A stretch of DNA of 64,000 nucleotides, taken from Lysinibacillus_B sp042920265 (GTDB lineage: Bacteria; Bacillota; Bacilli; Bacillales_A; Planococcaceae). The notes below the pieces were generated by a model, which was not told where the DNA came from, searched no databases, and was given only the letters and a program-made list of their open reading frames with translations. Where the stretch lies: the NCBI RefSeq assembly GCF_042920265.1, contig NZ_JBDQZI010000008.1:1-64000 (forward strand). The letters run 5' to 3'. The translations under genes and the position numbers were made by a program. Shown here piece by piece: positions 44,356 to 53,331 of this stretch. Position 1 is the first letter of the stretch, and every line of letters begins with the position of its first letter.

Positions 44356-44931
44356 ATGGAGCGAATTACATGGGATCAATTTTTCATGGCACAAAGCCAT
44401 TTATTAGCATTACGAAGCACATGTACGAGATTAGCAGTTGGTGCAACGATCGTGAGGGAAAAACGTATTATTGCCGGCGGTTATAATGGCTCCATTTCGG
44501 GTGATGAACACTGTATCGATCAAGGGTGTTATGTAGTCGATAATCATTGTGTGCGCACAATTCACGCTGAAACAAACGCCTTATTACAGTGTGCCAAATA
44601 TGGTACACCAGCGAACGGTGCAGATCTTTACGTTACACATTTCCCATGTCTACCGTGCACGAAAACGATTATTCAAGCGGGTATTAAAAATGTGTACTAT
44701 GCGAAGGATTATAAAAACAATCCATATGCCCTAGAGCTATTCCAAAAAGCAGGGGTGCATGTCGTACATATTCCGTTTGACGATGCCAAAATTGACTTTT
44801 TAAAAGATGAAAAGTTCCAATTAGCGCTCGACATGCTGCAAAAAATGCGTGAGCTTGGTGTTTCGGTAGAAGAATTGGCCCCTTATGAGGAGAAGGTGAA
44901 CCAATTATTTGGTAAATTGCTTAAAGCATAA
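44356..44931 (+). CDS. comEB: dCMP deaminase-like protein ComEB
   Basis: A 191-aa cytidine/deoxycytidylate deaminase-fold protein. Zinc motif HAETNALLQCAK with PCLPCTKTIIQAG, plus ITWDQFFMAQSHLLALRS start. The protein should make dUMP from dCMP. In B. subtilis comEB lies between comEA and comEC but is not needed for competence. SD TTGGAGG precedes the ATG. It overlaps comEC by 23 nt. Confidence 0.93.
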   Translation: MERITWDQFFMAQSHLLALRSTCTRLAVGATIVREKRIIAGGYNGSISGDEHCIDQGCYVVDNHCVRTIHAETNALLQCAKYGTPANGADLYVTHFPCLPCTKTIIQAGIKNVYYAKDYKNNPYALELFQKAGVHVVHIPFDDAKIDFLKDEKFQLALDMLQKMRELGVSVEELAPYEEKVNQLFGKLLKA

Positions 44932-47200
44932 GTGGATGTACTATGCCTTATCGGTTTTAGTTGCTGCAGTAGCAGCACATGAATCGGTAGGGCTTTTGTG
45001 TTTTTTAGGGGGAATAAGTGCTTGGTGTTGGTACCGAGGGTTTCAAAAAGTGCATGTCGTTGCAGTAATCGTGACGGGGCTACTGACATGTAGTTATGTT
45101 AGCTGGCAGTTAGCAAAGTTAGAAAAGCCGCTAGTATTTCCGACAACTATGATATTTACAGATACGTACAGTATAAACGGAGCCACGTTAAGGGGGCTGA
45201 TGAAAGATGAGCAGGGACGGCTCGTATATATGGTGTACACATTTCAAACAGAAAGTGAGAAAAAAGCATATGAAAATACGCCGCTTGCTCGCACGGTCTT
45301 TTATGTAGAAGGAAGCATAGAGGAGCCGAGTAAACGCGCGCATCGCTACCATTTTGATATGAGCGACTATTTAAAAAGCAAAGGGGCAATTGGGATTGTA
45401 GACGTGTCAACGCTTCAACCGATTGGGCAGAACAAATCGGTTGTGCAGCGCATTTACGAGCAACGATTTATACTAAGTGGGCATATTGAGAGTGTGTTTC
45501 CAGCGTCACTAGCGGCAGAAGCACAAGCATTAATCGTTGGTGTGAAAGATCAAGTAGATCATAATATCAATCGCGCCTATCAGAAACTCGGGATTACCCA
45601 TTTATTTGCGATTTCAGGTTTGCATGTAGCACTGTTATCACTACTATTTTTCCAAGGGATGCTAAGGCTACGTATAAGGCGCGAGTTTGCGACGCTTGCT
45701 TTAATTCTTATTTTACCGATATATGCTTTGCTCGCGGGCGGGGCGCCGTCTGTGTGGCGTGCTGTATCGGTCGTAGAATTTGTTATGTTGGCCCGCTATT
45801 TGAACTGGCGCCTGCCAATAGACGATGCATTAGCGATTAGCTTTATTGTATTCGTCATACTCCAGCCAGGCACGATTTATCAAGTCGGCTTTCAACTGTC
45901 TTATTTAGCGACGGCTAGCTTAATCTATTCGGGCCCTATTTTAGCGAGAGCAAGCTCGTGGTGGATGCAAGGATTTTTGATGACGTTTGTTTGTCAGCTC
46001 TTAACGTATCCGATTTTACTGTCTCATTTTTATGAGCTGAGCTTATCGTCATTTCTAGCGAATATTGTATTTGTGCCACTTTTCTCTGTTGTCGTATTAC
46101 CTATAAATATCGCATTGCTTGTCATTTCCTTTATACCAGGTCCCTTTGCTAGTTGGTGCTTTGCCTTGTATGAGCCGGCGCGTTCATGGCTAACAGAAGT
46201 CATTTTATTTTTGCAAAATATCCCGTACCAAATGTGGGTAGCAGGGAAACCTTCAATCTTTTGGGTCATGATTTTATATAGCAGCGTTTTTGTGACATTT
46301 CTATTATTAACGAAAGGGGCGAGGCTTTGGAAAGTAGGCGGTGCTTTATTAATCCCTGCGCTCTTGTTTCAGCTGAGTCATTATGTAGAGCGAGATGTAA
46401 TCGTCACGTTTATCAATGTTGGACAAGGGGACTGTATTTTAATTGAGCTGCCACACCGTCAAGCGATTTATATGGTGGATACGGGGGGCGTGCTGCGTTT
46501 TCAGCAAGAAGCGTGGAAGCAGCGAAATAATGCCTATGAGGTCGGTACGCAAATTGTACTCCCGTATTTAAAAGGAAAGGGCATTGCATCGCTCGATACA
46601 TTGATCATTACACATGCAGATACAGATCATGTGGAAGCAGCAGAGGAAATTGTAAAAGAAATACGCATCGGAGAAATTCATATTACACCAGGGTCTCATA
46701 CGAAAGAAGTCATGCGTGATTTGCTCAGTGAAGCGCAACGAAAACGTATACCGATTCAAGAACAAATAGCAGGCGCGGGTTGGCAAAAGGGAGAGGTAGT
46801 ATTTCGTTATATATGGCCGATCGAGACACATTATGAAGGGAATAATGACTCCCTTGTTTTATTTATGCAGTATAAGGCGTTTACAGCGTTATTTACGGGT
46901 GATTTGGAGAAAGAGGGGGAACAAGACCTCCTTGTACGTGAAGGGGCTGAAATCGCCAATATAGACGTATTAAAAGCAGGGCATCATGGTAGTAAAACAT
47001 CGAGTAGTGAAACATTTGTTGCACATGTGAATCCACGGTTAACGATTTTTATGGCGGGGCAAAATAATCGGTACGGGCATCCGCACGCAGAAGTCGTAGA
47101 ACGATTCCGATCGCGCAATTTGCGGTATGTCGTCACAGGGGAGGAAGGGACGATAGAAGTGAAGGTGAATCAAAAGGGAATGAGTGTGCGTAAACAATAA
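44909..47200 (+). CDS. comEC: Competence channel protein ComEC
   Basis: A 763-aa polytopic membrane protein that carries single-stranded DNA into the cell. N-terminal OB-like domain between TM2 and TM3, the competence domain with GITHLFAISGLHVALL and several TM helices (about 230-500), and a C-terminal metallo-beta-lactamase domain (VGQGDCILIELP, TLIITHADTDHVE, LKAGHHGSKTSSSE) that may degrade the non-transported strand. The TTG at 44909, inside comEB, has AGAAGGTG 10 nt upstream; the ATG at 44936 is an alternative. Closed by a strong terminator. Confidence 0.94.
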   Translation: MVNCLKHKWMYYALSVLVAAVAAHESVGLLCFLGGISAWCWYRGFQKVHVVAVIVTGLLTCSYVSWQLAKLEKPLVFPTTMIFTDTYSINGATLRGLMKDEQGRLVYMVYTFQTESEKKAYENTPLARTVFYVEGSIEEPSKRAHRYHFDMSDYLKSKGAIGIVDVSTLQPIGQNKSVVQRIYEQRFILSGHIESVFPASLAAEAQALIVGVKDQVDHNINRAYQKLGITHLFAISGLHVALLSLLFFQGMLRLRIRREFATLALILILPIYALLAGGAPSVWRAVSVVEFVMLARYLNWRLPIDDALAISFIVFVILQPGTIYQVGFQLSYLATASLIYSGPILARASSWWMQGFLMTFVCQLLTYPILLSHFYELSLSSFLANIVFVPLFSVVVLPINIALLVISFIPGPFASWCFALYEPARSWLTEVILFLQNIPYQMWVAGKPSIFWVMILYSSVFVTFLLLTKGARLWKVGGALLIPALLFQLSHYVERDVIVTFINVGQGDCILIELPHRQAIYMVDTGGVLRFQQEAWKQRNNAYEVGTQIVLPYLKGKGIASLDTLIITHADTDHVEAAEEIVKEIRIGEIHITPGSHTKEVMRDLLSEAQRKRIPIQEQIAGAGWQKGEVVFRYIWPIETHYEGNNDSLVLFMQYKAFTALFTGDLEKEGEQDLLVREGAEIANIDVLKAGHHGSKTSSSETFVAHVNPRLTIFMAGQNNRYGHPHAEVVERFRSRNLRYVVTGEEGTIEVKVNQKGMSVRKQ

Positions 47201-47210
47201 TGAAATAGTA

Positions 47211-47255
47211 AAAGGGCGTATCTTAAAAGATGTTGTTTTAAGATACGCCCTTTCG
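47211..47255. terminator. Bidirectional terminator comEC / yqzM
   Basis: AAAGGGCGTATCTTAAAA pairs perfectly with TTTTAAGATACGCCCTTT around GATGTTG, so the stem is 18 bp. Confidence 0.9.
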
Positions 47256-47266
47256 GATAAGTAAAA

Positions 47267-47437
47267 TTAACGCATAGCTACTTCTACGATCATCGCGATG
47301 ACGAACATAGTAACGAAGAAACCAGTTGACACGGCGAAACCGATAGCTGCATCAGGGAAGTCGTTGCCTTGCATTGCACGACCGCGGCCTTCGAATGGAT
47401 TTTCAGTTACGTAATTTGGATCAGAATGTCCTGCCAT
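47267..47437 (-). CDS. YqzM-like small membrane protein, 56 aa
   Basis: This small gene starts at ATG 47437 with AGGAGGGA just before it. The peptide has a polar N-terminal half (MAGHSDPNYVTENPFEGR) and one membrane helix (AIGFAVSTGFFVTMFVIAMI). B. subtilis yqzM, between comEC and holA on the opposite strand, encodes a similar single-TM peptide with a GFVVSFGFFATLF-like helix, so position and helix both support YqzM. It is about 12 residues longer at the N-terminus than the B. subtilis protein as I recall it. Function unknown. Confidence 0.8.
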   Translation of the reverse strand: MAGHSDPNYVTENPFEGRGRAMQGNDFPDAAIGFAVSTGFFVTMFVIAMIVEVAMR

Positions 47438-47605
47438 AATTATCCCTCCTACTCTTGTTCAATTATAAGTCAATGCCTAGTAAAAAGCTATATACAAAGC
47501 GATAATTTCACGACTAGTCTGATAGCGATTTTGCCTTAAAATATTCACATTCCTCACGGTTAACGTGTATACTAGAACTTACAAAAATGAGAGGGGGCTC
47601 TGTCC

Positions 47606-48619
47606 GTGAGTTTTACAAAAGTATGGCAAAATATAAAGAGCGGGCAAATCGCACCTGTATATTTACTCGTTGGCGAAGAATCTTATTTCATTGATGAAAC
47701 GGTCAAGCGTTTAAAAAAAGCAATGGGCAATGAAGAAGAAGCCGATATTATTCAATTTGATTTAGAGGAACAGCCGCTCGATTATGTCATCGATGAAGCA
47801 GACACGATTCCGTTTTTCACAGATCGTAAACTTATTATCGCCAAAAACGCCTCGTTTATGAAGGCAACGGAAAAAGGAAAAGAAAAAATTGACCATAATG
47901 TGGCGCGGCTTGAAACATGGCTCAGTAATCCAAGTGATACAGCCGTCACGGTATTTATCGCGCCGTATGAAAAATTAGATGAGCGAAAAAAAGTAACAAA
48001 GTTAATGAAGTTAAAAGCGCTAACGCTTGAAGCCGTCACGCCGCAAGAAAATGATTTATATGTATGGCTTCAAACAGAGGTACAAGCATACGGCAAAACG
48101 ATCACAGAAGAAGCATCTGTGAAGCTTGTGGAGATGGTTGGGGCAAACATGCTACAGCTGCAAATGGAAATCGAAAAACTGGCGCTGTATTTAGGCGAAG
48201 AAGTAGAAATTGATGTCGCACTTGTGGAAGACTTAGTCGCGAAGACGCTTGAACATGATGCCTTTAAAATGCTGAAAGCGTATTTAGCTCACAATCAGGC
48301 AGAAGCTTTGTCGATTTATCACGATTTACTCCGTCAAAAGGAAGAGCCGATTGCATTAGTCGGTTTACTGGCCTCTAATATTCGAACGATGAGCAATGTG
48401 TTTTATTTAAGTAAAAAAGGCTACGCACAGCATCAAATTGCCAAGCATTTAAAAATCCACCCGTACCGTGTCAAAATGATGCTAGAGCAACGTCAGAAGC
48501 CGTCAGAGCATCGACTATTGCAAGCTTTATACAGTTTAGCAAACGTTGATTTACAATTAAAATCAGTAAGCGGCAATCGGGAACGTTTCCTTGAAATGTT
48601 TTTAATGAAGCCGTTATAA
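47606..48619 (+). CDS. holA: DNA polymerase III delta subunit HolA
   Basis: A 337-aa clamp-loader subunit that opens the beta ring. AAA+ fold without Walker A: IAPVYLLVGEESYFIDETVKRLKK start, LIIAKNASF, FIAPYEKLDERKK, and the C-terminal collar (AHNQAEALSIYHDLLRQKEEPIALVGLLASNIRTM). GTG start with GAGGGGG upstream. Position after comEC is conserved (yqeN in B. subtilis). Confidence 0.94.
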   Translation: MSFTKVWQNIKSGQIAPVYLLVGEESYFIDETVKRLKKAMGNEEEADIIQFDLEEQPLDYVIDEADTIPFFTDRKLIIAKNASFMKATEKGKEKIDHNVARLETWLSNPSDTAVTVFIAPYEKLDERKKVTKLMKLKALTLEAVTPQENDLYVWLQTEVQAYGKTITEEASVKLVEMVGANMLQLQMEIEKLALYLGEEVEIDVALVEDLVAKTLEHDAFKMLKAYLAHNQAEALSIYHDLLRQKEEPIALVGLLASNIRTMSNVFYLSKKGYAQHQIAKHLKIHPYRVKMMLEQRQKPSEHRLLQALYSLANVDLQLKSVSGNRERFLEMFLMKPL

Positions 48620-48629
48620 AGCCTCGAAA

Positions 48630-48667
48630 GCTTACAGAAAGATACCCCTTTCTGTAGGCTTTTTTTG
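48630..48667 (+). terminator. Terminator after holA
   Basis: AGCTTACAGAAAG pairs with CTTTCTGTAGGCT (one wobble), followed by T7. Confidence 0.8.
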
Positions 48668-48824
48668 AAAGATAAGAAAGTATAAAATTTTTCTAGTTTA
48701 AAGAGTGTCTAGCGTAAGCGCCCAGCCCCTCGTGACGTTTCGAAAGTCTCTTCGTGTGGCAAGCACACTGTGAGCCTTTCTCCAACGCATGTCGAGGCTA
48801 GAGAGGGCGCTTGCGCTTTTTCTT
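48668..48824. repeat. Structured ~157-bp repeat, copy B
   Basis: Second copy of 26892-27047. Outer arm AGCGTAAGCGCCC pairs with GGGCGCTTGCGCT (one wobble); AGCCCCTCG can pair with CGAGGCT inside; GTGTG/CACAC forms the inner loop. It fills the space between holA and rpsT terminators. Confidence 0.8.
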
Positions 48825-48830
48825 ACATGT

Positions 48831-48866
48831 AAAAAGGTCGGATGCAAATGCATTCCGACCTTAAGC
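48831..48866 (-). terminator. Terminator after rpsT
   Basis: AAGGTCGGA and TTCCGACCTT form a stem around a palindromic TGCAAATGCA loop; read on the minus strand it ends in a T-run from AAAAA. Confidence 0.7.
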
Positions 48867-48873
48867 TTCATTA

Positions 48874-49131
48874 TTAAGCTTTTTTAGCTAAACGTGATTT
48901 TTTACGAGAAGCTGCGTTTTTGTGGATAAGACCTTTAGAAACAGCTTTATCAAGAGCTTTAGAAGCAGCAACTACTAATTCTTGTGCGTTGTCAGCACCA
49001 GCAGCGATTGCTAGTTCAGCTTTCTTCACAGTTGTACGCATAGCAGACTTCGCTTGAGAGTTTGCTTCGTTTGCTTTAGCAGCAACTTTAACGCGTTTGA
49101 TAGCAGATTTAATGTTTGGCATAACTTTCAC
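48874..49131 (-). CDS. rpsT: 30S ribosomal protein S20
   Basis: The 85-aa primary 16S rRNA-binding protein S20. PNIKSAIKRVKVAAKANEAN start, Lys/Arg/Ala-rich helices, GLIHKNAASRKKSRLAKKA end. The opposite orientation to holA and gpr is the same as in B. subtilis. SD AGGAGG precedes the ATG. Confidence 0.96.
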   Translation of the reverse strand: MKVMPNIKSAIKRVKVAAKANEANSQAKSAMRTTVKKAELAIAAGADNAQELVVAASKALDKAVSKGLIHKNAASRKKSRLAKKA

Positions 49132-49286
49132 CTCCTAATTATAGGTACGAGATGAGTATTTTCTCACTTATTTCATGTGTCAATACAACAAAAATCATTC
49201 TACCAAACGATAACGAGAATTGCAACACATAAATGCAAAGAATATTTACTTGACAGTTAGAACATACTAAAATTTGAGGTGAGAAT

Positions 49287-50306
49287 ATGACAGAAATCAA
49301 CTGGAGTAGAACCGATTTAATCGATGAATCTGAGCAAGTTGTTGCCCATCAAACCCAGAAAAACAAGCGTACGCTCGAGGAAACAGCGGGTGTTATTTTA
49401 GAAGAATGGGATGAACAACGCGTCAAAGTGACGAGGGTGACAGTAAATGAGGAAGGCAGTAAGCAAATTGATAAAAAAGTGGGAACATATATCACATTAT
49501 CTATTCCCTCTTTGACAGTAGACGATACAGACGGCTTACAGCAACTCGAAAAGGTGCTGTCAAAACATTTAAAATCTCTACACGAACCGCTAAAAATCGG
49601 TAAACAAGATCGAGTTTTAGTGATTGGTCTTGGCAATAAAACGATTACACCAGACGCCATCGGACCATTTGCTATTGATGCAATGCAAAGGCAATTTGAA
49701 GACGAGCGCAACGAACAATTTATTATGTATGCACCTGGTGTCACAGGACAATCAGGATTCGAAACGAAGGAGTTTGTCGAAGCGCTCGTCAATAAAATCA
49801 ATCCGGCGCTCGTCATAGTGATTGATGCATTAGCGACTCGCTCAAGCGAACGACTATGCCGAACAATCCAAATAACAGACACAGGGATTCACCCAGGCTC
49901 TGGTGTAGGAAATGAACGAGCAGAAATTTCAAAGGAATCGCTCGGAGTGCCTGTCACGGCAATCGGTATTCCAACCGTGGTCGAGGCGACCGTACTATTA
50001 GCGGATGCCATTGATACGGTATTCCGTACAATTGCTGGGAAGATTGCAGAAAAAAATGCGCCTTCTAGTAAATTATCTGTCACATCATGGCAACCAAGTG
50101 CTTCTACCCCGATCGATTATGAACTAGTAAAACCTATTTTTGGTGAATGGTCCACTTGGACAAAAGCAGATCGTGTGCAATTATTGCAAGAAGTTTTTCA
50201 TAGTCGAGAGCGTCTCATTGTCACACCGAAAGAATGTGATATTTGGTTGACACACTACGCTTTGCTCGCAAGCAATAGTTTATTTAGATGGATTAAAGCG
50301 ACGTAA
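49287..50306 (+). CDS. gpr: Germination protease GPR
   Basis: A 339-aa aspartate-like peptidase (family A25) that degrades small acid-soluble spore proteins at germination. Made as a zymogen; the early RTDLIDESEQ region resembles the autoprocessing site. Visible: VLVIGLGNKTITPDAIGPFAID, APGVTGQSGFET, VIDALATRSSERL, and GSGVGNERAEIS. SD TGAGGTGAG precedes the ATG. In relatives it is a forespore sigma-G gene. Followed by spoIIP at 55 bp. Confidence 0.94.
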   Translation: MTEINWSRTDLIDESEQVVAHQTQKNKRTLEETAGVILEEWDEQRVKVTRVTVNEEGSKQIDKKVGTYITLSIPSLTVDDTDGLQQLEKVLSKHLKSLHEPLKIGKQDRVLVIGLGNKTITPDAIGPFAIDAMQRQFEDERNEQFIMYAPGVTGQSGFETKEFVEALVNKINPALVIVIDALATRSSERLCRTIQITDTGIHPGSGVGNERAEISKESLGVPVTAIGIPTVVEATVLLADAIDTVFRTIAGKIAEKNAPSSKLSVTSWQPSASTPIDYELVKPIFGEWSTWTKADRVQLLQEVFHSRERLIVTPKECDIWLTHYALLASNSLFRWIKAT

Positions 50307-50321
50307 AAAATCGTTCTAAAC

Positions 50322-50360
50322 GCATCATCTTCTCCATAGGATAGGGGGAGGAGATGGTGC
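50322..50360 (+). promoter_or_regulatory. Stem that covers the spoIIP ribosome-binding site
   Basis: GCATCATCTTCTCC (50322-50335) pairs over 14 positions (two G-U) with GGAGGAGATGGTGC (50347-50360). The spoIIP SD GGAGGAG at 50347-50353 lies entirely in the right arm, 8 nt before the ATG. No T-run follows, so it is not a normal terminator. Confidence 0.6.
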
Positions 50361-50361
50361 T

Positions 50362-51168
50362 ATGAATAATATAAAAGGATTTATACTATTTCTGTCGTTG
50401 CTATTTTTAATGCCCATCATTATTGGGCAATTGCCATTCCCGAATAATGAACATCTATCAGCCCCAGTACAAAAGGAACAAAAGCTTGTGTATGCTTCTA
50501 CGAATCCGAGTCCTAGCCCTAATCTAGCTACTACCCCGACAGATAAACGTATTTTACTAGTATTTACACACTCCCATGAATCTTATAAGCCGATTGTGAA
50601 AGCAAACAGTGGCACGGAAGCCAATTATGATGAACAATTTAATATTTTTTCACTCCGTCAACAAATGGAGCAGTATTTTTTAACGCAAGGCATTGAGGCG
50701 AAAAGTTTAGAAGTCGACTTAATGGCAGAAAATTTAGCACAAGGCAAGAAAATTGCGCAAGCTTATCACACAGCGCGCCCGTTTATTGAAAAGGCGATTG
50801 CAACGGAGCCGTATGATTTAGTCATTGATTTTCACCGAGATTCAGTAGGGAAAAAGGGCACAACATTAGTGAATGGTGATACGAGTTATGCAAAAATAGC
50901 GTTTGTTGTCGGGATGGAACATGAAAATTATCGTTGGAATTTATCCCAATCTGAAAAGCTGCACGCCCATTTAAATGAACTCATGCCAGGCATTTCACGC
51001 GGTGTAATGAAGAAAGAAGGCGAAGGGGTAGATGGTGTCTACAATCAAGATTTAGCGAAAGAAATGATTTTAGTCGAGTTAGGTGGCATCGACAATACGG
51101 AGCAAGAATTAACACAAACACTCGATGTCTTGACAGAAGCGGTAGGGAAATTACTAGCGAGTGAGTAA
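50362..51168 (+). CDS. spoIIP: Stage II sporulation protein P (SpoIIP)
   Basis: A membrane-anchored amidase/endopeptidase of the engulfment complex (with SpoIID and SpoIIM). One N-terminal TM segment (ILFLSLLFLMPIIIG), then the SpoIIP domain with VFTHSHESYKP, LVIDFHRDSVG and MILVELGGIDN, which hold the zinc and catalytic His/Glu residues. It is 268 aa, clearly shorter than the roughly 400 aa of B. subtilis SpoIIP; the missing part lies in the linker before the catalytic domain. In B. subtilis yqxA follows; it is missing here. Confidence 0.9.
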   Translation: MNNIKGFILFLSLLFLMPIIIGQLPFPNNEHLSAPVQKEQKLVYASTNPSPSPNLATTPTDKRILLVFTHSHESYKPIVKANSGTEANYDEQFNIFSLRQQMEQYFLTQGIEAKSLEVDLMAENLAQGKKIAQAYHTARPFIEKAIATEPYDLVIDFHRDSVGKKGTTLVNGDTSYAKIAFVVGMEHENYRWNLSQSEKLHAHLNELMPGISRGVMKKEGEGVDGVYNQDLAKEMILVELGGIDNTEQELTQTLDVLTEAVGKLLASE

Positions 51169-51257
51169 TTTTGTCTGCGAACAGAGAAAATGCTTTCATA
51201 ATATAGAAATTCGTACATGTTTTGTACACTCCAACATTGCTAAAATGGGGTTTTCAT

Positions 51258-51458
51258 TGCTATAATTCAGTATAGTTTAAATTCGTTCAGCCAAATGTTC
51301 ACTGAGACAGCAGTGAAACGTAGAGCCTTTTAGCTCTTTTGGTGAGTTTAAGTACTTGCTGAATGAAGAGGGCGCCTTTGGTAATCAGTCTAGCGTGTTG
51401 CACCATGTACGTAGACATCTTAGCCGAGGCGGAATTGATATAGGAGTGGAACAAATAC
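51258..51458 (+). ncRNA. Structured lepA leader with extended -10 promoter
   Basis: TGCTATAAT at 51258-51266 is a perfect extended -10. Downstream, 51282-51291 pairs with 51358-51367 (10 bp, one G-U), enclosing two hairpins: GTT-CACTG-agacag-CAGTG-AAAC (51297-51319) and AGAGC-ctttta-GCTCT (51322-51337). The leader is about 185 nt. I do not recognise a known RNA family. Confidence 0.5.
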
Positions 51459-53285
51459 ATGAACCGAGAAGAACGTTTAAAGCGTCAAGAGAATATCCGT
51501 AATTTCTCTATTATTGCGCATATTGACCACGGGAAGTCAACATTAGCTGACCGTCTTTTAGAATCAACAAAATCCGTTACACAACGTGAAATGAAATCGC
51601 AACTGCTCGATTCCATGGACTTAGAGCGTGAACGTGGAATTACGATCAAATTAAATGCTGTACAACTAAAATATACAGCAAAAGACGGGGAAACTTATAC
51701 GTTCCACTTAATCGACACACCAGGACACGTCGATTTTACGTATGAAGTATCACGTTCATTAGCTGCTTGTGAAGGGGCTATTTTAGTCGTTGACGCTGCA
51801 CAAGGCATTGAAGCGCAAACATTAGCGAACGTCTACTTAGCGCTTGATAATGACCTTGAGATTTTATCGGTCATTAACAAAATCGACTTACCAGCAGCAG
51901 ATCCAGAGCGTGTACGCCAAGAAGTGGAAGATGTGATTGGGCTAGATGCATCAGAAGCAGTGCTTGCCTCTGCCAAAGCAGGTATCGGGATTCAAGACAT
52001 TTTAGAGCAAATCGTAGAAAAAGTGCCTGCGCCAACGGGAGACCCAGAGGAGCCGCTACAAGCGCTGATTTTCGACTCTGTGTACGATGCGTATAAAGGG
52101 GTTATTATTTCGATTCGTATTATGAACGGTACAGTAAAAGCTGGCGATAAAATTAAAATGATGGCAACGGGTGCTGAGTTTGAAGTAATCGAAGTGGGTA
52201 TCCACACACCAAAAGCGACACCGCAAAAAGAGTTAACAGTTGGGGACGTAGGGTACTTAACCGCATCGATCAAAAACGTAGCCGATACACGTGTGGGTGA
52301 TACTGTTACTTCTGCTGTAAAACCAGCTGCAGAGCCGCTACCAGGTTATCGTAAATTAAACCCAATGGTATACTGCGGTCTATATCCAATCGATACAGCG
52401 AAGTACAACGATTTACGTGAAGCATTAGAAAAGCTAGAGTTAAATGACTCCGCGCTACAATACGAGCCAGAAACGTCTCAAGCACTAGGATTTGGTTTCC
52501 GTTGTGGTTTCTTAGGCTTATTACACATGGAAATTATCCAAGAGCGTATCGAGCGTGAGTTTAATATTGACTTAATTACAACGGCGCCATCGGTAATTTA
52601 CGAGGTGCATATGACAGATGGTAGTTCGATTAAAATCGATAACCCTTCGATGATGCCAGATCCACAAAAGATTGATCGTATTGAAGAGCCTTATGTAAAA
52701 GCAATCATTATGGTGCCAAACGATTATGTTGGAGCGGTTATGGAGCTTTGCCAGCTGAAGCGCGGTAACTTCATTGGTATGGATTATATTGATACAACAC
52801 GTGTGAGCATTCAATATGAAATGCCATTAGCAGAAATCGTCTATGATTTCTTCGATTATTTAAAATCAAATACAAAGGGCTATGCTTCATTTGATTACGA
52901 ATTAATCGGCTACAAGCCATCGAAGCTTGTGAAAATGGATATTTTACTAAACGGTGAAACAGTCGATGCACTCAGCTTCATCGTGCATCGCGACTTCGCA
53001 TATGAGCGCGGTAAAGTCATCGTAGAAAAACTAAAAGAACTAATCCCTCGTCAACAATTCGAGGTACCAGTGCAAGCGGCGATCGGTCAAAAAATTATTG
53101 CTCGCTCAACAATTAAATCAATTGGTAAAAACGTATTAGCAAAATGTTACGGCGGTGACATTTCGCGTAAACGTAAATTACTTGAAAAGCAAAAAGCCGG
53201 TAAAAAACGCATGAAGCAAGTAGGATCGGTTGAAGTTCCACAAGAAGCATTTATGGCTGTATTGAAGATGGATGATACGAAGTAA
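51459..53285 (+). CDS. lepA: Elongation factor 4 (LepA)
   Basis: A 608-aa translational GTPase. G1 IIAHIDHGKST, switch II DTPGHVDFTYEV, G4 NKIDLP; domains II, III and V as in EF-G, and the unique C-terminal domain (IVHRDFAYERGKVIVEKLKELIPRQQFEVPVQAAIGQKIIARST). It is thought to act in ribosome biogenesis or back-translocation. SD ATAGGAGTGG precedes the ATG. Its order after gpr-spoIIP agrees with B. subtilis; the hemN-hrcA part that follows there is missing here. Confidence 0.96.
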   Translation: MNREERLKRQENIRNFSIIAHIDHGKSTLADRLLESTKSVTQREMKSQLLDSMDLERERGITIKLNAVQLKYTAKDGETYTFHLIDTPGHVDFTYEVSRSLAACEGAILVVDAAQGIEAQTLANVYLALDNDLEILSVINKIDLPAADPERVRQEVEDVIGLDASEAVLASAKAGIGIQDILEQIVEKVPAPTGDPEEPLQALIFDSVYDAYKGVIISIRIMNGTVKAGDKIKMMATGAEFEVIEVGIHTPKATPQKELTVGDVGYLTASIKNVADTRVGDTVTSAVKPAAEPLPGYRKLNPMVYCGLYPIDTAKYNDLREALEKLELNDSALQYEPETSQALGFGFRCGFLGLLHMEIIQERIEREFNIDLITTAPSVIYEVHMTDGSSIKIDNPSMMPDPQKIDRIEEPYVKAIIMVPNDYVGAVMELCQLKRGNFIGMDYIDTTRVSIQYEMPLAEIVYDFFDYLKSNTKGYASFDYELIGYKPSKLVKMDILLNGETVDALSFIVHRDFAYERGKVIVEKLKELIPRQQFEVPVQAAIGQKIIARSTIKSIGKNVLAKCYGGDISRKRKLLEKQKAGKKRMKQVGSVEVPQEAFMAVLKMDDTK

Positions 53286-53292
53286 ATTCAAG

Positions 53293-53331
53293 CATAGAGT
53301 ATTGCAATGGTGCAATGCTCTATGTTTTTTT
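53293..53331 (+). terminator. Terminator after lepA
   Basis: CATAGAG-ATTGCA pairs with TGCAAT-CTCTATG (around ATGG, one mismatch), followed by T7. Confidence 0.85.
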
